Shown: positions 25,710 through 36,725 of the stretch, piece after piece
Layout: every line of letters starts with the position of its first letter
Position numbering within the stretch: position 1 is the first letter of the stretch
Assembly (NCBI GenBank): GCA_963730405.1
Contig: CAVSRW010000019.1
Location: 1-59,479 of the forward strand
Reading direction: 5' to 3'
DNA length: 59,479 nt
Source: Gaiellasilicea sp963730405
Lineage (GTDB): Bacteria; Actinomycetota; Thermoleophilia; Gaiellales; Gaiellaceae
Notes under the pieces: generated by a model
The model's database searches: none
What the model was told of the DNA's origin: nothing
The model's input: the letters and a program-made list of their open reading frames with translations, nothing else
Made by a program: the position numbers and the translations under genes

Positions 25710-28371
25710 ATGAGACGTGTTCCATGGACCGGGCGCGTGGCCGCGCTCGGCGCGGCGGTCGCGTGCGCGCTGCCGCTGACAGCGGGCGGTGCGCCGATTC
25801 CGGCCACCACCGTGGACGAGGCGGCGCCGGCAGGCGCAGGGCAGTCGTCCGAGATCTATCTCGTCGAGCTTTCGGGCTCGGCGGACACCTTCCGCAAGGA
25901 GGCGAAGGCAGTCGGCCTCAAGTACACGGAGCGGTACGCGTACAAGAGCCTGTTCAAGGGCGTCGCGGTGCGCATCGACGCGAAGTGATGCGGGCAAGCT
26001 CGCCGGGATCGGGAGCGTCGCGAACGCGTACCCGGCGCGGGTCTACACGCTCGGTCCGATCCAGACCGCCGATCCGGAGCTCGCGACGGCGATCAAGATG
26101 ACGGGCGCAGACCTCGCGCAGGCGTCCGGCTACAGCGGCGCCGGCGTCAAGGTCGCGGTGATGGACACCGGCATCGACGTCGACCACCAGGATCTCGGTG
26201 GCGACGGCAACGCCGCCGCCCCGCATTCGTTCCCGAATGCGCGGATCGTGGCCGGGCACGACTTCGTCGGCGACGACTACAACGCCGATCCGGAGAGTGC
26301 CGCCTACCAGCCGGTCCCGCATCCCGATGCGCTGCCGGACGACTGCAACGGTCACGGTACGCACGTCTCCGGGATCATCGGCGCCAACGGCGCCGGTGCG
26401 GCCGCGGCCAAGGGTGTCGCGCCGGGCGTGACGTTCGGTGCCTACCGCGTCTTCGGCTGCGGCGGGTCGGTCACCGACGACGTGATGATCGCGGCCATGG
26501 AGGCCGCGCTCGCCGACGGCATGGACATCCTCAACATGTCGATCGGCGACGCGTTCAACAACTGGCCGGGCTCGCCGACGGCCGCCGCGTCCGACGCGCT
26601 CGTCGACGCCGGCATGGTCGTCGTCGCGTCGATCGGCAACAGCGGTGGCGACGGCGTCTACTCCGCGGGCGCCCCGGGCGTCGGCGACAAGGTGATCGGC
26701 GTCGCGTCCTACGACAACACGCATATCCAGCAGATCATCTTCAAGGTCTCGCCCGACGGGCTCGGGATCCCGTTCGGCGTCGCCGCGGCCTCGCCGCCGG
26801 CGCCGACGTCCGGGACGATGCCGCTGGCGAAGACCGGCACGACGACGACGAACGGCGACGGGTGCGAGAACGCGCCCGCACCCGGTTCGATGACGGGCAA
26901 GGCGGTGCTCATCCGGCGCGGGAGCGCGGTCCCCGGCGTGACGTGCACCTTCTATCTCAAGGCCATCAACGCGCAGAACGCGGGCGCGGTGGCGGTCATC
27001 CTCTACAACAACGTCGCGGGCGCGTTCAGCCCGACCGTCGCCGGCTCTCCGCCGGTCACGATCCCGGTGGTGGCGATCACTGCCGCGGACGGCGCGGTGC
27101 TGGACGCCCGGATCGCCGCAGGCCCGACGACGATGACGTGGGGCACTGAGCGGGGGACGTTCCCGAACGCGACCGGCAACCTGATCTCGAGCTTCAGCTC
27201 CTACGGGACGGCTGCGACGCTCGAGCTCAAGCCGGACATCGGCGCGCCGGGCGGCCTGATCCGCTCGACCTACCCGCTCGAGAGCGCCGGCTACGCGACG
27301 ATCAGCGGGACCTCGATGGCCTCGCCGCACGTGGCGGGCGCCGCTGCGCTGCTGATGCAGGCCCGCCCGGGCCTGGCGGCGGCCGATTACCGGCAGGTGT
27401 TCCAGAACAGCGCTGATCCCAAGCCGTGGTCCGGGAATCCCGGGTCTCGGCTTCCTCGACGCCGTCCACCGGCAGGGGGCGGGCATGATCGACATCGACG
27501 ACGCGATCGCGTCGACGACGACGATCTCGCCGGGCAAGATCTCGCTGGGCGAGGGGATGGGCGGCTCCGCGACGCTGACGCTGCGAAACAGTGGCAGCTC
27601 TGCGGTGACGTACGCCCTGTCGCACGTGTCGGCCATCTCGACGGCTCTGACGTTCGGGCCGTCCGATTCTGGCTCCCGGACACGACGGCTACCTTCAGCG
27701 CTCCGAGCGTGACCGTCCCCGCGGGCGGCTCGGCGACCGTCGGCGTGACGATCGCGGCCGACCCGCTCGAGGACGGCATCCCGACGGGCGGTCTCTACGG
27801 TGGGTACCTCGTCCTGACGGCCTCCGGCGCCGACGCAGCGACCTATCGCGTCCCGTACGCCGGGTTCAAGGGCGACTACCAGGCGATCGTGGCGATGCCG
27901 ACCGGGCCGGTCGTGGCCAAGCGGAACGCCCCGTTCGAGAAGGCGCCGCAGACGTACGTGACGGCGGGCGCGAACGAGATCTGGACGCTCGCGTCGCCGG
28001 ACGAGATCCCGAACGTGCTGATCCACTTCGACCACCAGGTGCGGTACCTCGAGCTCCAGGTCGTCGACGCGGCGTCCGGGAAGCCGTTGCATCCGGTGTT
28101 CTCGAACTACCTCGAGCGGAACTGGGTCGCGCGCAACGCGACCCGGCCCCCGGCCGGCGGGCCGTTCGCGGCGGACGAGAACGTCTTCGCGTTCCCGTGG
28201 GACGGGACGCGGATGCACGACAACGGCAAGGGCACGGCGGATCACCGCAAGCTCGTGCCGGACGGGCAGTACAAGATCGTGGCCCGCGCGCTGAAGGCGC
28301 TCGGCGACCCGGCCAACCCGGCCGACTGGGAGGTCAAGACCTCCGCGACGATCACGATCGACCGGCCCTAG
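25710..28371 (+). pseudogene. Secreted S8 subtilase, array gene 2, frameshifted
   Basis: A precursor of about 885 residues: signal peptide (GRVAALGAAVACALPLTAGG), short inhibitor-like propeptide, and a catalytic domain with VAVMDTGIDVDH near 26160, NGHGTHVSG near 26350 and SGTSMASPHVAG near 27305. A PA domain lies in between (GKAVLIRRG to VVAITAADG). The C-terminus is an Fn3/FlgD-like beta domain ending in DGQYKIVARALKALGDPANP. Frame breaks occur near 25985 (one extra A), 27452 (one extra T) and 27675. Catalytic residues are all present, so the parent gene encodes an active-type protease. Confidence 0.75.
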
Positions 28372-28395
28372 CGGGCACGGGAGAACGGGAAGGAG

Positions 28396-28428
28396 GCGGA
28401 GGCCGGCGCGAGCCGGCCTCCGCTGTTT
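28396..28428 (+). terminator. Intrinsic terminator after array gene 2
   Basis: A perfect 12-bp stem GCGGAGGCCGGC / GCCGGCCTCCGC with loop GCGA, followed by TGTTT. Confidence 0.75.
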
Positions 28429-28493
28429 ACGCGCTCGCGGTCGGACTCAAAGGACGTTTGCAAAGAGCAGTTGCAACTAAAGCGGAGACGCCC

Positions 28494-28499
28494 TAGGCT
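28494..28499 (+). promoter_or_regulatory. -10 element TAGGCT for subtilase array gene 3
   Basis: TAGGCT lies eight bases ahead of the leader hairpin. The spacing is shorter than in the other array genes, so the hairpin would sit at the very 5' end of the mRNA. Confidence 0.35.
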
Positions 28500-28507
28500 T
28501 CCCCGAG

Positions 28508-28525
28508 GCCGTCCGCCCGGGCGGC
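28508..28525 (+). promoter_or_regulatory. Shared leader hairpin, subtilase array gene 3
   Basis: GCCGTCC-GCCC-GGGCGGC, the same 7-bp stem with a different loop, followed by ACAGGGGGAGA and ATG 28548. Confidence 0.65.
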
Positions 28526-28547
28526 GAGGAGAACAGGGGGAGACGAC

Positions 28548-31534
28548 ATGGGATTCCGCTCGTGGAGCGCGGCCGCCGCGCTGACACTGCTCGGGACACT
28601 GCTGTTCGCGGTGTCCTCGGCGGGAGCGGCCTCGGAGGCCGCCACCAAGACGTACATCGTGACGATGCTGCAGGAGCCGGCGATCGCCTACGACGGCGGC
28701 GTTGCCGGCCTGCCGGCGACGAAGCCGGCCAAGGGCAAGAAGCTCGACCGCACGGCCGCGGACGTCGAGCGGTACGTCGGGCACCTGAAGCGCTCGCACG
28801 ACGCCGCGCTCGCCGAGGTCGGCGGCGCGGAAAAGCTCTACGACTACGTCTACGCGCTCAACGGCGTCGCCGCGAAGCTCACCACCGCGCAGGCGGAAGG
28901 CGCTCGCGAAGCTGCCGGACGTCCTCTCGGTGACGCCAGACCAGCTCTACTCGGTCGACACCTCGTCGACGCCGGAGTTCCTCGGCCTCACGGGCGACGA
29001 CGGCATCTGGGCGAAGCTGCGCGGCCCAGAGGGTTACGGCGCCAAGGGCGGCGCGGGCGAGGGGATCATCATCGGCGTGATCGACTCGGGCGTCTGGCCC
29101 GAGAACCTGAGCTACACCGACCGGAAGCTCCAGGACGGCAAGCTCGGCAAGGTCACCTACGGGGCGTTGACCATGGGCCCGCCGCCGGCCGAGTGGCGCG
29201 GCACGTGCCAGGCAGGCGAGCAGTTCACGGCGAGTCTCTGCAACAACAAGCTGATCGGCGCGCGCTACTTCAACGCCGGGCTGGGGCGGCGACGCGGCGC
29301 TCGAGGCGTTGCGGCCGTGGGAGTTCATGTCGCCGCGCGACTTCCACGGGCACGGCGACCACACGATGTCGACCGCCGGCGGCAACTACGGCGTGCCCGC
29401 GACGGGTGCCGCCGCGACCTTCGGGAAGATCAGCGGCATCGCGCCGCGGGCGCGGGTCGCGATGTACAAGGCGCTCTACTCGCTTCAGGACGCCTCGACC
29501 GCGAACGGCTGGGGCGTCGACTTCGCGGCCGCCGCGGACGCGGCCGTCGCCGACGGTGTCGACGTGATCAACTTCTCCGTCGGCGGGACGACCAACAACT
29601 TCCTCGATCCCGTGCAGCTCGCATTCCTGAACGCCGCCGACGCGGGCGTCTACGTCTCGACCTCGGCCGGCAACAGCGGTCCGGGCGCGAACACGGTCGC
29701 GCACCCGAGCCCGTGGCTCTCGACCGCCGCCGCGATGACGCACGATCGCGTCGGCGTCGGCTCGGTCACCATCGCCGGCACGAACTACTCCGGCGCCTCG
29801 GCCGGCACGGGCTCGGCCGCCGGGAGCCTGATCACGTTCGGGGCCGCGGGCTCGCCGCAGCGGCTCTGCCAGCTCGGCACGCTGAACGCCGCCGCGGCCG
29901 GAAAGATCGTCTTCTGCGAGCGCGGGGTCAACGCCCGCGTCGAGAAGAGCTTCGAGGTGCAGCGCGTGGGCGGCATCGGCATGGTGCTCGTCAACCCGCC
30001 GGCCGGCGGCTCGCTCAACGCCGACCTGCACTTCGTTCCGTCCGTGCACCTGCAGGGCGACCGCTACGCCACGATCGAGGCCGCGGCGCTCGCCGGCCAG
30101 GCTGCATCGGTCTCGGGTCAGGTGCTCTACGACCAGCCGGCCCCGTTCATGGCGGCGTTCTCGTCGCGCGGGCCGATCACCGCCGGCGACGGCGACCTGC
30201 TCAAGCCCGATCTCGGCGCCCCCGGCGTCGACGTGCTCGCGGCAGTCGCCCCTCCGGGCAACCGCGGCCGCGACTACGACCTCTACAGCGGGACGTCGAT
30301 GGCCTCGCCGCACATCGCGGGCCTCGCCGCGCTGTTCAAGCAGCTGCATCCGGACTGGTCGCCGATGGCGATCAAGTCGGCGCTGATGACGACGGGCTAC
30401 GACGTCCTCGACTCCTTCACCGGCACGGCCGCGTCGGACGCGTCCGCGCTGAAGGCGTTCGCGCAGGGGGCCGGGCACGTCGACCCGCCGAAGGCGGTCG
30501 ATCCAGGACTCGTCTACGACAGCGACATCCTCGACTGGTTCGCGTTCCTGTGCGGAGCGACGACCGGCGTCGGGGCGAGCACCTGCAACGCGCTTGCCGG
30601 GCTCGGCTACTCGTTCGATCGCAGCGACATGAACCTCGCCTCGATCGCGATCGGCGACCTGGCCGGGACGCAGACCGTGACCCGGCGGGTGACGAACGTG
30701 AGCCGCAAGGCGAGCACGTACCGCTGGTCGGCGTCGATCTCCGGGATCGACGTCGCGGTCTCGCCCTCGACGCTGACGCTGGCTCCCGGCCAGACGGCCG
30801 AGTACGAGGTGACGTTCACGCGGACGACGGCCGATCTGAACCGCTACACCGCCGGCCACCTGACCTGGACGGACGGGACGCACGTCGTGCGCAGCCCGCT
30901 CGTGATCCGGCCGGTGCCGATGGCGGCGCCGATCAACGTGATCTCGAACGGCTCGCCCGTCAGCTGGCAGGTCAAGACCGGCTACGTCGGCACGCTGACG
31001 GCGAGCGTCGGCGGCCTCGTCCCGGCCGCCCAGGCGGCGTGGTCGCTGCCGCAGGACCCGAATCAGACGTTCGCCGTCGCCGATCCGGCCGGGACGTTCA
31101 AGTTCGACGTCTCGGTGCCCGCCGGCTCCACCTTCCGGACCGGGATCTACGAGGACGCGATCACGCCTGCGGGCACCGATCTCGACCTCTACGTCTACCG
31201 GGACGGCGCGCAGGTGGCCTCGAGCTCGGACGGCGACTCGAACGAAGAGGTGACGCTCACGAACAACGGGACGACCGGGACGTACAGCGTCTACGTGCAC
31301 GCCTTCTTCACGAACGGGCCGACGGCGACGGGGCAGCTGTTCAGTTGGGTCGTCGGCTCCGTCGACGCTGGCAACACGACCATCTCGGGCGTCGGCCCGG
31401 CGACGGTCGGGACGCAGACGCACACGGCGACGTTCTCGGGCCTCGCGCCTGCGACGCGCTACCTCGGCCGGGTCGACTACTCGGACGGGACGGCCCGGAT
31501 CGCGCGGACGCTGCTCACCGTGCGTACGCCGTAG
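28548..31534 (+). pseudogene. Secreted cucumisin-type S8 subtilase, array gene 3, two frameshifts
   Basis: About 995 residues. Signal peptide (AAALTLLGTLLFAVSSAGAA), I9 propeptide (TYIVTMLQEPAIAYDGGVAG), then a plant-cucumisin-like catalytic domain: GVIDSGVWPE near 29080, FHGHGDHTMSTAGGN near 29350 and SGTSMASPHIAG near 30290. The usual HGT after the catalytic His is HGD. A PA domain lies at about 29860-30120. The C-terminus has an Fn3-like domain and a PPC-type domain with DLDLYVYRDG. The frame breaks near 28905 (extra A) and near 29283 (extra G in a G run); everything else is one clean frame to TAG 31532. Confidence 0.78.
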
Positions 31535-31552
31535 CGGCACAACACCCCTGAG

Positions 31553-31587
31553 ACGCCGGGGGAGGGCGGTTCGGCCGCTCTCCCCCG
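31553..31587 (+). terminator. Terminator hairpin after array gene 3
   Basis: Arms GCCGGGGGAGGGCGG and CCGCTCTCCCCCGGC pair over 15 positions with one G-U. The loop is TTCGG. No T tract follows. Confidence 0.65.
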
Positions 31588-31623
31588 GCAAAGTCTGGCC
31601 TTGCGGGGCTCGGGGATCCCGTC

Positions 31624-31629
31624 TACGAT
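31624..31629 (+). promoter_or_regulatory. -10 element TACGAT for subtilase array gene 4
   Basis: TACGAT followed by CGCTTGGGG, matching the promoter context of array genes 1 and 2; the hairpin starts 23 bases downstream. Confidence 0.45.
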
Positions 31630-31652
31630 CCGCCTCGCTTGGGGAAGTGTGA

Positions 31653-31670
31653 GCCGTCCAAACGGGCGGC
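31653..31670 (+). promoter_or_regulatory. Shared leader hairpin, subtilase array gene 4
   Basis: GCCGTCC-AAAC-GGGCGGC, the same 7-bp stem as array genes 2 and 3, followed by TCAGGGGAGAGA and ATG 31702. Confidence 0.65.
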
Positions 31671-31701
31671 TTTCTACTCGAATCAGGGGAGAGACATACA
31701 T

Positions 31702-34689
31702 ATGCGATTCCGATCGTGGGGCGCGCTCGGCGCGTTCGCGGTACTTGCGGCCTTGCTCGTCGCCTTGCCGGCGGCAGGTGCGCCGGCGAAGCTCTCGGTG
31801 GGCTGGACCATACGACCGGCACGGCCGGCAAGGCCACGCAGCCGGCGGCGAACTACATCGTGCGGCTGCCGAAGCGCCCGTCGTCGCCTATGACGGCGGC
31901 GTCGCGGGCTACAAGGCGACGAAGCCCTCGAAGCAAGGGTGCGAAGATCGATCCGAACGACCCCGACGTCGTCAAGTACGCGGGGTATCTGGATTCGCGC
32001 GCACGACGCCGTCCTGGGCAAGGTCGGCGGCGCGAAGAAGCTCTACGACTACCGGTACAGCCTCAACGGCTTCGCGGCCGAGCTGAGCCGCAGGCAGGTG
32101 AAGGGCCTCGAGAAGGTCGAGGGCGTCGTCGCGGTCGAGAAGGACGCGATCGGGAACATCCAGACGTCGTCGACCCCGACCTTCCTCGGGCCTCGACCAG
32201 CCGGGCGGGCTCTGGAGCCAGCTCGGCGGTGTCGGCAAGTCGGGCGAGGACGTGATCATCGGCGTCGTCGACACCGGCATCAGCGCCGAGCACCCGAGCT
32301 TCAGCGACCGCGTCGGCGTCGGACGCGAACGGCCAGGACGGGCAAGCTCGGCTACCAGCAGATCCCGGGCTGGCACGGCAAGTGCATGCCCGGGCGAGGG
32401 CTTCAACGCCTCGGACTGCAACCAGAAGCTGATCGGCGCGCAGTACTTCTACGCCGGCTTCGGCATCGAGGACATCGCCGAGCGCGACTTCCTCTCGCCG
32501 CGCGACTACAACGGCCACGGCAGCCACACGGCGTCGACGGCCGGCGGCAACAACGGCATCCAGGCCACCGGCGACGCGCCGGCCTTCGGCAAGATCAGCG
32601 GCATGGCGCCGCGGGCCCGCATCGCGGCGTACAAGGTCTGCTGGGAGGACTCCGGCGACGGCGGCTGCGCCAACTCCGACAGCGTCGCCGCGATCGACCA
32701 GGCCGTCGCGGACGGTGTCGACGTGATCAACTTCTCGATCAGCGGCACGCGGACGAACTACCTCGACGCGGTCGAGGTCGCGTTCCTGTTCGCCGCCGAC
32801 GCGGGCGTCTTCGTCGCCGACGTCGGCCGGCAACGAGGGGCCGGCGACTTCACGGTCGCCCACCCGAGCCCGTGGCTGTCACGGTCGCGGCCGAGCACGC
32901 ACAACCGCACCGGCCTCGGCACGGTGACGCTGGGAACGGCGTCGCGCACGACGGGCCGCACGGTCGCTGCGAATGCGGTCACCGGCCCGGCGATCCTCGC
33001 CTCGGCCGCCGGTCTCGCCGGCGCGAACGCCGACGAGGTGCGCCTCTGCTTCCTCGGCGCGCTCGACCCGGCGAAGGTCGCCGGCAAGATCGTCGTTCTG
33101 CGACCGCGGCGTCAACGCCCGGATCGACAAGAGCCTCGAGGTCAAGCAGCGGGCGGCCTCGGGATGATCATGGCGAACACGAGCGCGAACTCGGTCAACG
33201 CCGACCTGCACTTCGTCCCGTCGATCCACGTGCGACCACACGATCGGGCGACGATCCGGACGTACCTGGGTGCGAACCCGAACGCGACCGGTGACGATCT
33301 CGAAGGGCACGGTCGTCGTTCAACCAGCCGGCGCCGTTCGATCGCGGCCTTCTCGTCCCGCGGTCCCAGCCTCGCCGGCATCGGCGGCGAGGACATCATG
33401 AAGCCCGACTTCATGGCTCCGGGCGAGGACATCCTCGCCGCGGTCGCGCCCGAGGGGAACCACGGCCGGACGTAGGACATGATCAGCGGCACGTCGATGT
33501 CGAGCCCGCACGTGGCCGGCTTCGGCGCCCTGCTGACGCAGGCCCACCCGGACTGGTCGCCCGCAGCGATGCGGTCGGCGCTCGCGACGACGGCCGACTG
33601 CCGGCCGGCGGCGAACGTTCTTCAACGTCGGCTCCGGCCAGGTCAACCCGAACAAGGCGCTCGATCCGGGCCTCGTCTACGACGCAGGGACGCTGGACTA
33701 CTTCTCGTTCCTGCAAGGGCCAGCTCTGCAACTGCCTGCCGCCGAGCTACCTGCCGATCGACGCGAGCGACCTGAACCAGCCGTCGATCGCGATCGGCGG
33801 ACTCGCCGGCTCGCAGACGGTGACGCGGAAGGTGACGAACGTCGGCCGCACGGCTGCGACCTACACCGTCGCCGTCACGTCGCCGGCCGGGTTCACGACG
33901 GCGCCGTCAGCCCGACGTCGCTGACGCTCGCCCCGGTCAGATCGAGGACATACACGGTCACGTTCACCCGGACGACCGCCGCCTTCGGCGTGCGGGCTGG
34001 GTGGACAGCTGGTCTGGTCGGACGGGGCGCACAGCGTCCGCAGCCCGATCATCGTGATCGGCGACCGCCCTCGGCGGCCCGACCCAGATCAACCAGACCG
34101 GCATGAGCGGATCGACGAGCTGGAACGTCAAGACCGGTTTCGCCGGGCGCTCTCACGCTCGCCGAGCGCGGGCTGATCCCGGCGGTCACCACCGCCGGCA
34201 CCGTGGCCGAGGACCCGACGAACAACTTCGTCGTCGGCGGCCCCGGGATCACGGTTCACGAGGTGACGATCCCGGCCGGCACGAGGCATCGCCCGGTTCT
34301 CGCTGTTCGACGACGATCACGACGGCGCGGACGACCTCGACCTGTACGTCCACAACGCGGGCGGCACGCTCGTCGGCGCGAGCGGCGGCGGCACGTCCGC
34401 CGAGGAGGTCAGCCTGACCAACCCGGCGGCCGGCACGTACAGGGTGTCGGTGCACGGTTGGCAGACGGACGGTCCGGACGCCAACTACACCCTGTTCCAC
34501 TGGCTGCTCGGCAGCACGAGCGCGGGCAACATGGACGCGACCGGCCCCGCCACGGTGACGATCGGTGGCACCGCCACGATCAACCTGACGTGGACCGGCC
34601 TGACCGCGGGTACGAAGTACCTCGGCCAGGTGGGCTATGTCGCGGACGGGGTGGAGCAGACGAGCACGGTCATCCGGATCGACGGCTGA
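31702..34689 (+). pseudogene. Secreted cucumisin-type S8 subtilase, array gene 4, heavily frameshifted
   Basis: A paralogue of array gene 3: signal peptide (ALGAFAVLAALLVALPAAGA), propeptide, GVVDTGISAEHPSFSD near 32265, NGHGSHTASTAGGN near 32510, PA domain, SGTSMSSPHVAG near 33485, then Fn3- and PPC-like domains (DDLDLYVHNAGG). HGT is HGS here. At least ten one-base frame breaks are spread over the gene, plus an in-frame TAG at 33473-33475 exactly where the paralogue has the Tyr of a YD pair. Conserved blocks resume after every break. Whether this is decay or poor consensus sequence cannot be settled from the window. Confidence 0.75.
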
Positions 34690-34710
34690 TCGACGCTTGA
34701 CCTGAAGCAC

Positions 34711-34758
34711 GGAGGGGCCCCCGGCAACGGGGGCCTCTCGCGTTCTCGAGAGTTTTCT
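34711..34758 (+). terminator. Double terminator after array gene 4
   Basis: A GC-rich hairpin with core arms GCCCCCG / CGGGGGC is followed by CTCTCG ... CGAGAG and then TTTTCT, a conventional intrinsic terminator closing the subtilase array. Confidence 0.7.
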
Positions 34759-34814
34759 GCGGGAGCGAAGCGCGTGTGGGATCTGCTCGGCAGGTCCCAC
34801 ACTTGCGCCACCAG

Positions 34815-34820
34815 TAGAGT
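34815..34820 (+). promoter_or_regulatory. -10 element TAGAGT, leaderless start
   Basis: TAGAGT ends six bases before the GTG of the first APC-UspA permease. Confidence 0.5.
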
Positions 34821-34826
34821 GCGCCG

Positions 34827-36725
34827 GTGCCCAGCCGCCGACGTCGGCAGGTCGAGCTCGAGCGCGTCCTCGGAACGCCCGCGCTCTTCGCTACCGCCTA
34901 CGGCAACGTCGGCTCCTCGATCTACTACGCGCTCGGCCTCACGGCCGTCTACGCGCTCGGGCTGACGCCGCTCGTCTTCGTCGCGGCCGGGGTCATCTTC
35001 GCCGCGACCGCGGCCACGTACGCCGAGGGAACGGTGCGCTTCCCCGAGGCCGGCGGCTCCTCCAGCTTCGCCCGCCACGCGTTCAACGAGCTCGTCTCGT
35101 TCGGCGCCGGCTGGGCTCAGATGCTCGTCTACGTCGTCACGATCGCGACGTCGGCGTTCTTCGTCCCGCACTACCTCTCGATCTTCTGGGAGCCGCTGCG
35201 CGAGAACCCATGGGACGTCGTGGGCGGGATCGTCGTGATCGTCGCACTCGTCGTGCTCAACATCGTCGGCATCCAGGAGGCTGCGCGGCTGTCGATCACG
35301 CTCGCCGTGATCGACTTCGCGACGCAGGTCCTGCTCGTCGCGCTCGGCTTCGTGCTCGTCTTCAGCCCCGAGATCCTCGTCGACAACGTGCACCTCGGCG
35401 TCGCCCCGACGTGGTCCGATCTCGCGATCGCGGTCCCGGTCGCGATGCTCGCATACACCGGAGTGGAGACCGTCTCGAACCTGGCCGAGGAGGTCCGCGA
35501 TCCGGTCAAGAACGTCCCGAACGCCTACAAGCTCGTCGCGCTCGCCGTCTTCGCGATCTACTTCACGCTCCCGCTCGTGGCGCTCTCGGCCCTGCCCGTG
35601 GTCGAGATCGGCGGTGAGCTGACGACGCTGCTCGCGCTGCCGCCGGAGGAGGGCGGCTACGCGAACGACCCGATCCTCGGCGTCGTCCAGAACCTCGGGC
35701 TCGAGGGCGCCCTGCTCGAAGCGCTCGAGATCTACGTGGGCGTCCTCGCCGCGACGATCCTCTTCATCGCCACGAACGCGGGCGTGATCGGCGCCTCGCG
35801 GATCACGTACGCGATGGCGACCTACCGGCAGATCCCGGAGGTCTTCCGCCGGCTGCACCCACGCTTCAAGACGCCGTGGCTCTCGATCGTCCTCTTCGCG
35901 GGGGTCGCGCCGATCGCGGTGATCCTGCCGGGCGACGTCAACTTCGTCGGCACGCTCTACGCGTTCGGGGCGACGCTCTCGTTCACGATCGCGCACGCCT
36001 CGCTCGTCCGGCTGCGCCTGAGCGCGCCGAAGGAGGAGCTGCTGTACCGCGCACGTCCCAACCTCCGCGTCGGCAGCGTCGACTGGCCGCTCTTCGCGCT
36101 CTTCGGCGGGCTCGCGACCGGCGTCTCCTTCGCGGTCATCGTCGTCCAGAACCCGGCCACGCGCTGGGCCGGCCTCGGCTGGATCGCGGTCGGGCTGCTC
36201 TTCTACGTCGCCTACCGGCGCCGTTTCGTCCACGCGCCGCTGACGGAGACGGTCAAGGCGCCGCCGGCGTACGGGCCGGCGCTGGCGCTCGAGTACCGGC
36301 GCCTGCTCGTGCCGGTCCTGCCCGGGCGTGCGTCCGACGAGGCGCTCGACATCGCCGCCGGGCTCGCGGCCGAGCGCGGCGCGCAGATCACGGCCGTCTA
36401 CGTGGTCGAGGTGCCGCTCGACCTGCCGCTCTCGGCGGACCTGCCCGCCGAGGAGGAGCTCGCGAACCGCGAGCTCGACGAGGCGCGGGCGATCGGCGAG
36501 TCGTACGGGGTCGCGGTCATCCCGCGGCTCGTGCGGGCGCGCAGCGCCGGCGCGGCGATCGTCCGCGAGGCGGAGCGGCGCGCGACCGAGATCGTCGTCA
36601 TCGGCGCGCCGCGCAAGGACCTCACCCGCGGCAAGCGCGCGATCTTCGGCCGCACGGTCGACTTCGTGCTCAAGAACGCGAGCTGCCGCGTGCTCGTGAC
36701 GGCGCTGAAGGAGGAGCTCGCGTGA
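34827..36725 (+). CDS. APC-superfamily permease with C-terminal UspA domain (copy 1)
   Basis: A 632-residue protein. Residues about 15-480 have 12 hydrophobic helices of amino acid-polyamine-organocation type, beginning ELERVLGTPALFATAYGNVGSSIYYALGL with the helix-1 unwound glycine motif. Residues about 490-630 are a universal-stress-protein domain (YRRLLVPVLPGRASDEALDIAAGLAAERGAQ ... VVIGAPRKD). The same architecture occurs in KimA-type potassium importers. With KTN and Trk genes next door, a K+ role is inferred, although amino-acid transport is not excluded. It starts a tight operon with a small membrane protein and a second permease. Confidence 0.88.
   Translation: MPSRRRRQVELERVLGTPALFATAYGNVGSSIYYALGLTAVYALGLTPLVFVAAGVIFAATAATYAEGTVRFPEAGGSSSFARHAFNELVSFGAGWAQMLVYVVTIATSAFFVPHYLSIFWEPLRENPWDVVGGIVVIVALVVLNIVGIQEAARLSITLAVIDFATQVLLVALGFVLVFSPEILVDNVHLGVAPTWSDLAIAVPVAMLAYTGVETVSNLAEEVRDPVKNVPNAYKLVALAVFAIYFTLPLVALSALPVVEIGGELTTLLALPPEEGGYANDPILGVVQNLGLEGALLEALEIYVGVLAATILFIATNAGVIGASRITYAMATYRQIPEVFRRLHPRFKTPWLSIVLFAGVAPIAVILPGDVNFVGTLYAFGATLSFTIAHASLVRLRLSAPKEELLYRARPNLRVGSVDWPLFALFGGLATGVSFAVIVVQNPATRWAGLGWIAVGLLFYVAYRRRFVHAPLTETVKAPPAYGPALALEYRRLLVPVLPGRASDEALDIAAGLAAERGAQITAVYVVEVPLDLPLSADLPAEEELANRELDEARAIGESYGVAVIPRLVRARSAGAAIVREAERRATEIVVIGAPRKDLTRGKRAIFGRTVDFVLKNASCRVLVTALKEELA

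Noticed and set aside
28548..31534. HGD in place of HGT in array gene 3 as loss of the catalytic histidine
   Set aside because: The catalytic His itself is present; only the following residue is changed, and the paralogue has Ser there.
22245..31670. Known c-di-GMP, c-di-AMP or cobalamin riboswitch upstream of the subtilases
   Set aside because: The leaders are too short and lack the conserved cores of those classes; only one hairpin is shared.
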